A program made the position numbers and the translations under genes. Shown here one piece after another: positions 1 to 6,616 of a DNA stretch of 7,447 nt. The notes under the pieces are model-generated. The model was not told the origin of the DNA, did no database searches, and saw only the letters and a program-made list of their open reading frames with translations. The stretch's first letter is position 1. Each line of letters opens with the position of its first letter. The DNA lies in assembly GCA_019414325.1 (NCBI GenBank), contig DXMG01000062.1, positions 2,422-9,868 of the forward strand. Reading direction: 5' to 3'. The stretch is from Collinsella sp. Its GTDB lineage: Bacteria; Actinomycetota; Coriobacteriia; Coriobacteriales; Coriobacteriaceae.

Positions 1-209
1 GTGTCGCCGCCGTCGAGAAGGCCCACGAGGAGCGCTACAACAAACTCGTCGAGCGCATCGAGTCGGGCGAGGTGTTTGAGCGTGAGGGCGTGAAGGTATG
101 GAAGTGCCTGAACTGCGGGCACCTGCACGTTGGTGCCGAGGCGCCCGAGGTGTGCCCGGTGTGTAACCACCCGAAGGCGTACTTTGAGGAGCAGGTGGTG
201 AACTACTAG
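1..209 (+). CDS. rbr: Rubrerythrin, C-terminal part (5' end outside window)
   Basis: The open frame runs from the window edge (first full codon at 3) to a TAG stop at 207-209 and gives the last 68 residues. It has a helical stretch (VEKAHEERYNKLVERIESGE) followed by a CLNC...CPVC pair of CxxC knuckles. That is the rubredoxin-like Fe(SCys)4 domain that follows the diiron four-helix bundle in rubrerythrins. In the family, this cytoplasmic protein reduces hydrogen peroxide to water in anaerobes, and the C-terminal iron site passes electrons to the diiron centre. The phrase 'VWKCLNCGHLHVGAEAPEVC' is typical of the family. The diiron ligands would lie upstream and cannot be checked, so a rubrerythrin-like variant with a different N-terminal domain is possible. 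A composite hairpin-terminator element follows the gene. Confidence 0.93.
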   Translation, partial: VAAVEKAHEERYNKLVERIESGEVFEREGVKVWKCLNCGHLHVGAEAPEVCPVCNHPKAYFEEQVVNY

Positions 210-230
210 CGCGTGACGCTAGCGTGAGCT

Positions 231-316
231 GGGCCGGGAGGGCCGGACTACCTTCCCTCCTCGCTCACGGCTTCGCAGGGTCGCGTTGAGGGAAGGTAGT
301 CCGGCCCTCCCGGCCC
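231..316 (+). repeat. Long perfect hairpin, copy 1 of a repeated 3' element
   Basis: Arms 231-259 and 288-316 are exact reverse complements over 29 bp, enclosing a 28-nt loop at 260-287. With a single bulged T at 230, the stem can extend by three more pairs (227-229 with 317-319). The loop matches the loop of copy 2 (1174-1201) at 27 of 28 positions. The inner nine pairs (ccttccctc/gagggaagg) are also identical between copies, but the outer stem differs. It lies in the 3' untranslated region of the rubrerythrin gene, 22 nt after its stop codon and about 50 nt before an intrinsic terminator. It has no T tract of its own, so it is not simply a terminator. It may be an RNA structure that protects the transcript end or a palindromic mobile repeat; the sequence alone does not decide. 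Confidence 0.93.
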
Positions 317-365
317 GCTTTGGGTCGTCGCGTGCTCGTTACGGAAAAGCTGATAAGAAGTTTGT

Positions 366-395
366 GTGCCGCCCCGATAGGGGCGGCACGTTTTT
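366..395 (+). terminator. Intrinsic terminator of the rubrerythrin unit
   Basis: A perfect 10-bp stem, gtgccgcccc (366-375) with ggggcggcac (380-389), has a GATA loop and is followed by G and TTTTT at 391-395. It belongs to copy 1 of the composite element: the stretch before it, gaaaagctgataa at 344-356 and aagtttgtgtgccgccc at 358-374, recurs before the terminator at 1288. Confidence 0.9.
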
Positions 396-435
396 GTATG
401 GGGACTGGTTGGGACGGCACCGTTCATGGGTGGGG

Positions 436-441
436 TACACT
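436..441 (+). promoter_or_regulatory. Weak candidate -10 element upstream of the 488 gene
   Basis: TACACT fits the TAnnnT pattern and lies about 46 nt before the chosen ATG at 488, after the preceding terminator. No good -35 box is found at 16-19 nt: the nearest, TTGGGA at 409-414, is 21 nt away. The upstream gene ends at a strong terminator, so a promoter must lie somewhere in 396-480; this is the best-looking site. Confidence 0.3.
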
Positions 442-487
442 GGGTAGCGACTTTTAGTTTATCTACTACCTGATGGGGTGTTTTTGT

Positions 488-1120
488 ATGGGTAAGAAGT
501 CTCGGGCTCGGGTTGCTGCGGCGGGAACTCGCAAGGATCCTGGGCGTCGGGTTGTTAAGGGCGGCAAGGCAAAGCGTGCCGATAAGGAGAAGAAGGTCGG
601 TGCGCATGCTCATCCTGAGTGGGCGCCTCATTTGAATTCGGCTAGTGAGGATTTGACTGCCAAGTTGTTTACTCTGGTCGAGGTCATCTTGGGCGTGGTG
701 CCCGTGGTGGTCATTGGCTTGTTCCTGGCCTCTAAGGATGCCACGAGCGTGGATAAGCTCACCGATGTCTTTTCTCAGGACCCCTCGATGGTGGTCACGT
801 TTATCTCTGCGTGCTTGCAGCCGTTTGTAGCGTACATGCTGTACATGATTTATCGCAAATACTGCGAGGGCGATGCGGGCTTTGCCGCCGGCAACTTGAT
901 CGGCCTCTTGTGCTCCGAGATTTTGCTGCTCAATATTCCCGGCGTCATCGGCATGGGCATCTTGTTGTGGCGTGTCTGGCGCAATGTTGCTCCGCACTTT
1001 GAGAGCTGGTTGTTTGAGCGCCGTGCAATGGGCGTGCTGGTTGATATCGCGGGTTCGCTCGTGATCCTAGTCCTGGCGTTTATGTGTGCCACCGCAGCTC
1101 GAGGTCTCGCGGGCATGTAG
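488..1120 (+). CDS. Multi-pass membrane protein of unknown function with basic N-terminal tail
   Basis: This is a 210-aa protein whose family I do not recognise. The ATG at 488 is preferred to the in-frame ATG at 473 because the purine-rich ggggtg at 475-480 sits 7 nt before it, and the five extra residues (MGCFC) add nothing recognisable. Residues 1-37 are very basic and probably cytoplasmic (KKSRAR, GTRKDPGRR, KGGKAKRADKEKK). Residues about 60-82, 101-123, 131-161 and 181-203 are hydrophobic. That suggests four or five membrane spans, with an acidic/polar stretch (83-100) between the first two and an aromatic, basic stretch (WRVWRNVAPHFESWLFERR) before the last. No catalytic motif is visible. 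The gene has its own terminator and is flanked by the two copies of the composite hairpin element, so it appears monocistronic. A stress-responsive or envelope role would be guesswork. Confidence 0.8.
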   Translation: MGKKSRARVAAAGTRKDPGRRVVKGGKAKRADKEKKVGAHAHPEWAPHLNSASEDLTAKLFTLVEVILGVVPVVVIGLFLASKDATSVDKLTDVFSQDPSMVVTFISACLQPFVAYMLYMIYRKYCEGDAGFAAGNLIGLLCSEILLLNIPGVIGMGILLWRVWRNVAPHFESWLFERRAMGVLVDIAGSLVILVLAFMCATAARGLAGM

Positions 1121-1137
1121 CCTGTCTTCGCCGTCTT

Positions 1138-1237
1138 CGGAGCTCGGGGCGGGAGGCCGTGTTGCCTTCCCTCCCCGCTCACGGCTTCGCAGGGTCGCGT
1201 TGAGGGAAGGCAACACGGCCTCCCGCCCCGAGCTCCG
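1138..1237 (+). repeat. Long perfect hairpin, copy 2 of the repeated 3' element
   Basis: Arms 1138-1173 and 1202-1237 are exact reverse complements over 36 bp, with a 28-nt loop (1174-1201) that differs from the copy 1 loop at one base (C1175 versus T261). When the innermost 29 pairs of both copies are aligned, ten pairs differ, and each difference is matched on the opposite arm so both stems remain perfect. It begins 17 nt after the stop codon of the membrane-protein gene. The sequence after the stem, ttgggtcgtcgcgtgctc at 1241-1258, is identical to 320-337 downstream of copy 1. Confidence 0.93.
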
Positions 1238-1287
1238 GCGTTGGGTCGTCGCGTGCTCACTGCAGAAAAGCTGATAATTAAGTTTGT

Positions 1288-1318
1288 GTGCCGCCCTTTT
1301 GGGGCGGCACGTTTGTTT
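1288..1318 (+). terminator. Intrinsic terminator of the 488-1120 unit
   Basis: Stem gtgccgccc (1288-1296) pairs with gggcggcac (1302-1310), with one further T-G pair (1297 with 1301) closing a small T-rich loop. It is followed by G, TTT, G, TTT (1312-1318), a somewhat interrupted U tract. It is homologous to the terminator at 366-395 in both stem and leading sequence. Confidence 0.85.
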
Positions 1319-1571
1319 ATGTGGGGTCCCTGTCTTCACAATTTCCGTCAAGCTTTTGGTTAGATTTTGGTCAGTTGGCGTAAGGGTGGAAGGCCAAAAG
1401 ATTGATGGCGAAAAAAGCTCAGAGAAAGTGCTGGTAGGGGAGTTGTTGAGCTTTTCGACAGCTTTTGAGCAAAAGAAACTTTGTGGCTATTGCCGGCGAT
1501 TGCGTTGTCGCGGTCATGGCGGTGCGGGATGCTGGTCGTAAGCGTCGAATGCTCCGATTTTGGAGGCCAGC
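1319..1571 (+). other. Non-coding stretch upstream of the 1572 gene
   Basis: No frame here has a convincing start, ribosome site and protein-like composition; the open frames that cross it run through the terminator or into the next gene out of frame. Two small dyads are visible. One is an 8-bp stem, ttttggtc (1365-1372) with ggccaaaa (1392-1399), including one G-T pair and a 19-nt loop, with no U tract. The other is the palindrome cttttgagcaaaag (1462-1475). TTCACA at 1335-1340 and TAGATT at 1361-1366 resemble promoter boxes, but the 20-nt spacer is too long to trust. The promoter of the next gene probably lies here; I cannot place it. Confidence 0.5.
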
Positions 1572-2006
1572 ATGGATCTGTTTCTTGAGACTCCGCAGCA
1601 ACAAGCTGAGCGCATGCTGCGTCAGCAGCAACGACTCATGGAGATGCAAATGCAAGGGGCGGCAGCCCAGCCCTTTGCGCAAAATGTCGTGCCCGCTGCT
1701 GTACCTGCAGCTGTGCCCGGGTGCGAATCGGCACCAGAGGCCTATTCCGTACAGCAAGATTCATATGCGCAGGAGCTCGCGTTCGACAAGCGTCGTGCGC
1801 GTCGTCGCCGCGTGGGCCAGCGCCTGCGCACATTGGCGATGATCGTGCTCATTCCGCTAGGACTTGCGGCGATTTTCTTGGTCTCGTATGCGCTCACCTG
1901 CATCCTCAACGGTGCTTCGCCCAGCGAAGTGCTCCAACATCTGTCAGCCCTCGGCCAGCGCCTAGGCGATGTCATAACAACAATCCGCGCCGGCTGGGAG
2001 AGTTAG
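1572..2006 (+). CDS. Small glutamine-rich single-span membrane protein, unknown function
   Basis: This 144-aa protein is not recognised. The ATG at 1572 is chosen over the in-frame TTG at 1560 because tggagg at 1561-1566 gives a good Shine-Dalgarno site 5 nt before it. Residues 7-28 are rich in Gln, Met and charged residues (ETPQQQAERMLRQQQRLMEM) and look like an amphipathic helix or short coiled coil. Residues 29-60 are Ala/Pro/Val-rich linker (VPAAVPAAVPG). Residues 73-86 are a strongly basic cluster (KRRARRRRVGQRLR), and 88-112 form one hydrophobic span. By the positive-inside rule, the N-terminus should be cytoplasmic and the 32-residue C-terminus (ASPSEVLQHLSALGQRLGDV) outside. No enzyme motif is present. 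It could be a small envelope or scaffold protein. No clear terminator follows, and the next operon starts 124 nt downstream. Confidence 0.72.
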   Translation: MDLFLETPQQQAERMLRQQQRLMEMQMQGAAAQPFAQNVVPAAVPAAVPGCESAPEAYSVQQDSYAQELAFDKRRARRRRVGQRLRTLAMIVLIPLGLAAIFLVSYALTCILNGASPSEVLQHLSALGQRLGDVITTIRAGWES

Positions 2007-2092
2007 CGTTTGTCACATTAGGACTTCTAGGGTGTAGGGATTATCGCCACGAGCGGAATTCTTGCATCCTGTGGGTCCTGTCGTGCGACTGA

Positions 2093-2124
2093 ATAGTATT
2101 ATTGAAGATGAATAATAATATGAT
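2093..2124 (+). promoter_or_regulatory. AT-rich promoter region with inverted-repeat operator candidate for the 2130-3220 operon
   Basis: Half-sites atagtattatt (2093-2103) and aataataatat (2111-2121) are inverted repeats matching at 10 of 11 positions, with 7 nt (gaagatg) between them. The region also contains TATTAT (2097-2102) and TATGAT (2119-2124), each five of six matches to TATAAT, though neither has a good -35 box. A dyad overlapping the -10 region, just before an operon that encodes a helix-turn-helix protein, is the usual arrangement for autorepression in toxin-antitoxin operons. The dyad is seen directly; its role is inference. Confidence 0.5.
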
Positions 2125-2129
2125 TTGTT

Positions 2130-2660
2130 ATGTATAAGCAGGATTTAGAACAGACTCTTTTGGGCATTGACGAAGAGGCGGAGCTGGAAATAGGTCCAAG
2201 AGACGACAGGCCGAACGTTGTATTGGTGGGAGGAAGCGCCTTCATGCTAAACGATGTGACGAATCGTTCGGTTACACATGACATTGATGTGTTTGAGGCA
2301 GATAGGTGCCTCCGCGAGATCATAGCTCGATACCCCGAGGTGAATGGTATGGCGGTGGCATATTGTAATCAGATGCCGTTCAATTACGAAGATCGTTTGA
2401 TTCCCTTGGATATTGGGGCGCGCTTTATCAGGTACTTTACGCCATCCTTGGAGGACCTGGCGGTAATGAAGCTCTATGCCTACCGTCCGAACGACATCAT
2501 CGATCTTCATAGTCAGGCATTCGTCGACCGACTTGATTGGGGGCTGCTCGAACGGCTTATATTCGACGAGGGAGAAGCACTGGCGTCGTCGCCTTCGGAG
2601 CGAAGCTATCAAGAGATGGTCTGTGCATACAGGCAATACAAAAAGGAGGTGCTCGGTTGA
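2130..2660 (+). CDS. DUF6036/AbiEii-like nucleotidyltransferase-fold protein, probable toxin component
   Basis: This 176-aa protein resembles the DUF6036 group of minimal nucleotidyltransferases, related to the AbiEii/MNT folds found in toxin-antitoxin and phage-defence modules. Visible motifs are a hydrophobic strand ending in GGSA (residues 34-37), then THDIDVF (49-55) with two candidate metal-binding Asp residues (D51, D53), the usual GG(S/G)x...DxD layout. The C-terminal segment PSLEDLAVMKLYAYRPNDII, with conserved-looking D109, K114, R119 and D122, resembles the 'edL...KL.A.r..kD..D' signature of AbiEii relatives. The expected activity would be transfer of a nucleotide to RNA or protein; this is family knowledge, not shown here. 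The ATG at 2130 has no ribosome-binding site, so the message may be leaderless or poorly translated. The gene overlaps the next start codon (TTGA, 2657-2660). Codons AGA, ATA and TTA and lower GC set it apart from its neighbours and suggest horizontal acquisition. Confidence 0.8.
   Translation: MYKQDLEQTLLGIDEEAELEIGPRDDRPNVVLVGGSAFMLNDVTNRSVTHDIDVFEADRCLREIIARYPEVNGMAVAYCNQMPFNYEDRLIPLDIGARFIRYFTPSLEDLAVMKLYAYRPNDIIDLHSQAFVDRLDWGLLERLIFDEGEALASSPSERSYQEMVCAYRQYKKEVLG
2642..2650 (+). promoter_or_regulatory. Perfect Shine-Dalgarno site setting the TTG start at 2657
   Basis: aaaggaggt lies inside the end of the nucleotidyltransferase gene, 6 nt before TTG 2657-2659. It is the strongest ribosome site in the window and fixes an unusual TTG start whose last two bases share the upstream TGA stop. 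Confidence 0.85.
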
Positions 2661-3220
2661 ATCTGACCTTTGAGGGATTCTTAAAAGGCTATTGCCGAGA
2701 GCTATCCGGACAGCAGTCGCTGAGTTTTAGAAAATTGGTTGAGCAGGCGACGACGGATGCGCCGCGCGTGGCGGAGCCTCTGTTTTTGCTCGCTTTGGCG
2801 CAAGGAAAAGCCGAATACGTTCTGGGCTTATCCGAGGGCTCGTGGATGGAACAGGATTACCGAGACGTTTTATCCTTGTACGGCCAAGCGGGTAGCATGG
2901 CGTCTCTATGCGCCAAAAGTGAGCTCCCTAATCGTTATGCCAACGTTTGGCGTGCGTATAGAGCGGTGAAAGAAAAGCCGGCGGCCGATAGAAGGGTGAA
3001 CGCCCTGATGAGAAAGAAAACGCTGGAAGCATTGGAGGAATCGGGTGTAACGCGCTATGGCCTCTGCCGTGCTCTGCGCCTGAATAAAGGAAACGTATAC
3101 GCATACTTGGCCGGCGATGACTCAAAGGTGAGCAGGAAAACGGCGCGCCGCATTATGGAATATGCGGAGGAGAGGGGCGCCCAAGAAGGGGCCGGGCGCC
3201 CGGTGTGTGTGGCGGGGTAA
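2657..3220 (+). CDS. Helix-turn-helix protein partnered with the nucleotidyltransferase, probable antitoxin/repressor
   Basis: With the TTG at 2657 this is a 187-aa protein. An upstream in-frame ATG at 2537 would overlap most of the previous gene's 3' end and lacks a comparable ribosome site. Residues about 1-105 are a predicted helical domain of no family I can name (FRKLVEQATTDAPRVAEPLF, LFLLALAQGKAEYVL). Residues about 112-125 are basic, and residues 129-170 form an XRE/Cro-like helix-turn-helix (GVTRYGLCRALRLNKGNVYA followed by YLAGDDSKVSRKTARRIMEY). The pattern of short helix, LNKGNVYAYL recognition segment and closing helix is seen in proteins that accompany DUF6036 nucleotidyltransferases in other gut anaerobes. 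The likely role is to bind and neutralise the partner and to repress the operon through the dyad at 2093-2121; this is inference. Translational coupling through the overlapping stop/start fits a fixed-ratio pair. No terminator is seen between it and rmuC (51 nt). Confidence 0.75.
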   Translation: MNLTFEGFLKGYCRELSGQQSLSFRKLVEQATTDAPRVAEPLFLLALAQGKAEYVLGLSEGSWMEQDYRDVLSLYGQAGSMASLCAKSELPNRYANVWRAYRAVKEKPAADRRVNALMRKKTLEALEESGVTRYGLCRALRLNKGNVYAYLAGDDSKVSRKTARRIMEYAEERGAQEGAGRPVCVAG

Positions 3221-3271
3221 GATTGATCGCGGTTTTGATTGATGACCGATTGAGTTTGTTGGGCGGAGTTT

Positions 3272-4627
3272 ATGTCTGCTATTGATATTGTGCTTGTTGT
3301 GATCGCCTTGGTGGCGGTGGGGGTTGCTGTGGCTTGCGCCCTCCAGCTCAAGAGCCTGCGTGCCGAGTTGCGGGAGCGTGGCGACAGTAGCGCGGAAACG
3401 CTGGCAGCACTCGAGCAGGCCAACAACGCGCTCGATGCCCTGAACGTCGCGCTGGCCGAAACCCGCCGCACGGCCAATGCCATCGCGCAGCAGCAGACGA
3501 CCGATGCGGCCGTGGAGCAGCAACGTTACCTGACCATCGCACGCGAGTTCTCGCAAGCTGGTGACCGGATGGATGACCTGCGCCGCGAGACGGCCCAACA
3601 GCTCGGCGCCAATCGCGAGGGCATCGAGCATCGCCTGGACAAGGTGCGCGAGACGGTCGATGCTCAGCTGGGTGCCATCCGCAAGGACAACAACGTGCAG
3701 CTCGATCAAATGCGTGCGACGGTGGACGAGAAGCTCTCTCGCACGCTCAACGACCGACTGTCAGCATCGTTTAAGCAGGTGAGCGACCAGCTCGAGGCCG
3801 TGTACAAGGGCCTGGGCGATATGCAATCTATCGCCACCGGCGTAGGCGACCTCAAGCGTGTGCTGGGCAATGTGAAGGCGCGCGGCATTTTGGGCGAGGT
3901 GCAGCTGGGTGCAATTCTGGCGGACATCCTTACACCCGACCAGTATCTGGAAAACGTCGCCACCAAGCCCGGCGCCTCGGAGCGCGTTGAGTTTGCCGTC
4001 AAGCTGCCGGTAGACGAGGGCGATCCCGTGCTGCTGCCGATCGACTCCAAATTCCCGGGCGACGCATATGAGCATCTGCTCGACGCCCAGGAGTCGGGTG
4101 ACGCTGAGGCCGTCGCCGCAGCGCGTAAGACGCTCGACACCATGGTCAAACGCGAGGCCAAGGACATCTGCGAAAAGTACCTGAGCGTGCCCGCGACGAC
4201 CAACTTTGGCATTCTATTCGTGCCATTTGAGGGCCTGTACGCCGAGGTCGTCAGCCGACCCGGGCTCATCGAAACCCTGGGCCGCGACTATCACGTCAAC
4301 GTTGCCGGCCCTAGCACCATGGCGGCCATTCTCAACAGCCTGCAGATGAGTTACCAAACGTTTAAGCTGCAAAAACGCACCGACGACGTGCTGCGCGTGC
4401 TCTCCGCCGTCAAGGCCGAGCTGCCGCGCTATCAAAAGGCGCTGCGCCGCGCCCAGCAGCAGATCGAGACCGCGGGCAAAACGGTCGAGGGCATTATCAC
4501 CACGCGCACCAACGTCATGGAGCGCAAGCTCAAGGATATCGACGCGCTGGAAGATGCCGAGGAGGCCGACGAGATCTTGGGGCTCACATCCGCGGAGCTG
4601 CTCGCAGACCAAAAAGACGAGGACTAA
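3272..4627 (+). CDS. rmuC: DNA recombination protein RmuC
   Basis: This 451-aa protein has the standard RmuC layout. There is one N-terminal membrane span (residues about 4-24), a long coiled coil with heptad-like, highly charged sequence (about 27-190), and then the RmuC domain, which starts near GDLKRVLGNVKARGILGEVQ. RmuC proteins carry a PD-(D/E)XK nuclease-like fold. Candidate active-site residues are E209 (GILGEVQL), E240 (RVEFAVKLP) and D258/K260 in IDSKFP. Later landmarks are TTNFGILFVPFEGLYAEV and the helical tail SYQTFKLQKRTDDVLRVL. In E. coli, loss of RmuC raises the frequency of short-inverted-repeat rearrangements, so it is thought to limit recombination at DNA secondary structures. 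The start at ATG 3272 has ggcggag just upstream with a short spacing. A terminator follows 16 nt after the stop. Confidence 0.95.
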   Translation: MSAIDIVLVVIALVAVGVAVACALQLKSLRAELRERGDSSAETLAALEQANNALDALNVALAETRRTANAIAQQQTTDAAVEQQRYLTIAREFSQAGDRMDDLRRETAQQLGANREGIEHRLDKVRETVDAQLGAIRKDNNVQLDQMRATVDEKLSRTLNDRLSASFKQVSDQLEAVYKGLGDMQSIATGVGDLKRVLGNVKARGILGEVQLGAILADILTPDQYLENVATKPGASERVEFAVKLPVDEGDPVLLPIDSKFPGDAYEHLLDAQESGDAEAVAAARKTLDTMVKREAKDICEKYLSVPATTNFGILFVPFEGLYAEVVSRPGLIETLGRDYHVNVAGPSTMAAILNSLQMSYQTFKLQKRTDDVLRVLSAVKAELPRYQKALRRAQQQIETAGKTVEGIITTRTNVMERKLKDIDALEDAEEADEILGLTSAELLADQKDED

Positions 4628-4643
4628 TTGCATCTGACGGCGG

Positions 4644-4675
4644 AGCGCCTGCGCAAGCACGGCGCGGGCGCTTTT
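4644..4675 (+). terminator. Intrinsic terminator of rmuC
   Basis: agcgcctgcgc (4644-4654) pairs with gcgcgggcgct (4662-4672) over 11 bp with one G-T pair and a 7-nt loop, followed by TTTT (4672-4675, the first T being in the stem). It lies 16 nt after the rmuC stop and before the exporter's own promoter-like region. The U tract is short. Confidence 0.75.
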
Positions 4676-4685
4676 CGCATCGTGC

Positions 4686-4716
4686 TTGCCTGAAGTGCAC
4701 TTTAGTGTGCAACAAT
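4686..4716 (+). promoter_or_regulatory. Candidate promoter of the ABC exporter gene
   Basis: TTGCCT (4686-4691) and AACAAT (4711-4716) are separated by 19 nt, and the self-complementary aagtgcactt (4693-4702) lies between them. A start point a few bases downstream would leave a short leader containing the aaggaag ribosome site. If it is used, the upstream ATG at 4715 lies inside the -10 box, which supports starting the protein at 4751. Matches to consensus are partial and the spacer is long. Confidence 0.35.
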
Positions 4717-4740
4717 GGCGTTTCGCCCTATCAGACGCGA

Positions 4741-4746
4741 AAGGAA
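4741..4746 (+). promoter_or_regulatory. Ribosome-binding site deciding the exporter start at 4751
   Basis: aaggaa (preceded by another A, followed by G) lies 4 nt before ATG 4751. The longer alternative, ATG 4715, has no purine-rich site before it (gtgcaaca). Confidence 0.7.
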
Positions 4747-4750
4747 GCCC

Positions 4751-6553
<1,803 letters not shown>

Positions 6554-6616
6554 GCGTCTCGGACGTGGGACAATTGTGCCCATAAGTTTATTGTGCCGTT
6601 GAGCCGAGGAGTCGTT

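Noticed and set aside
231..316. Integron attC site interpretation of the hairpins
   Set aside because: A gttgagg sequence near the loop end resembles the GTTRRRY core but fails at the last base. The stems are perfect and long, without the two-box architecture and extrahelical bases of attC, and no integrase is in the window.
248..997. Minus-strand open frame of 249 codons and similar minus-strand frames at 850-1260 and 1067-1351
   Set aside because: They run through the long hairpins and the antisense of the 488-1120 gene, have low-complexity charged sequence and no good ribosome sites. The shared peptide (PSTRPCEAVS) is simply the translated repeat loop.
231..1318. CRISPR array
   Set aside because: Only two copies, about 900 nt apart, with a gene between them; no short regular repeat-spacer pattern.
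1284..1541. Plus-strand open frame of 85 codons
   Set aside because: It starts inside the terminator lead-in, reads through the terminator hairpin and has no ribosome site.
1465..1842. Plus-strand open frame starting MSKRNFVAIAGDCVVAVMAV
   Set aside because: Its first part looks briefly protein-like, but it overlaps most of the better-supported 1572-2006 gene in another frame and turns into Arg/Cys/Ser-rich shadow sequence there.
3650..3780. Internal repetition in RmuC (VRETVDAQL... / MRATVDEKL...)
   Set aside because: This is the normal heptad-like, partly repeated coiled-coil sequence before the RmuC domain, not a distinct repeat element.
4715..4750. N-terminal extension of the ABC exporter from ATG 4715
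   Set aside because: No ribosome site precedes it, and it overlaps the candidate -10 box; aaggaag before ATG 4751 is a better start.
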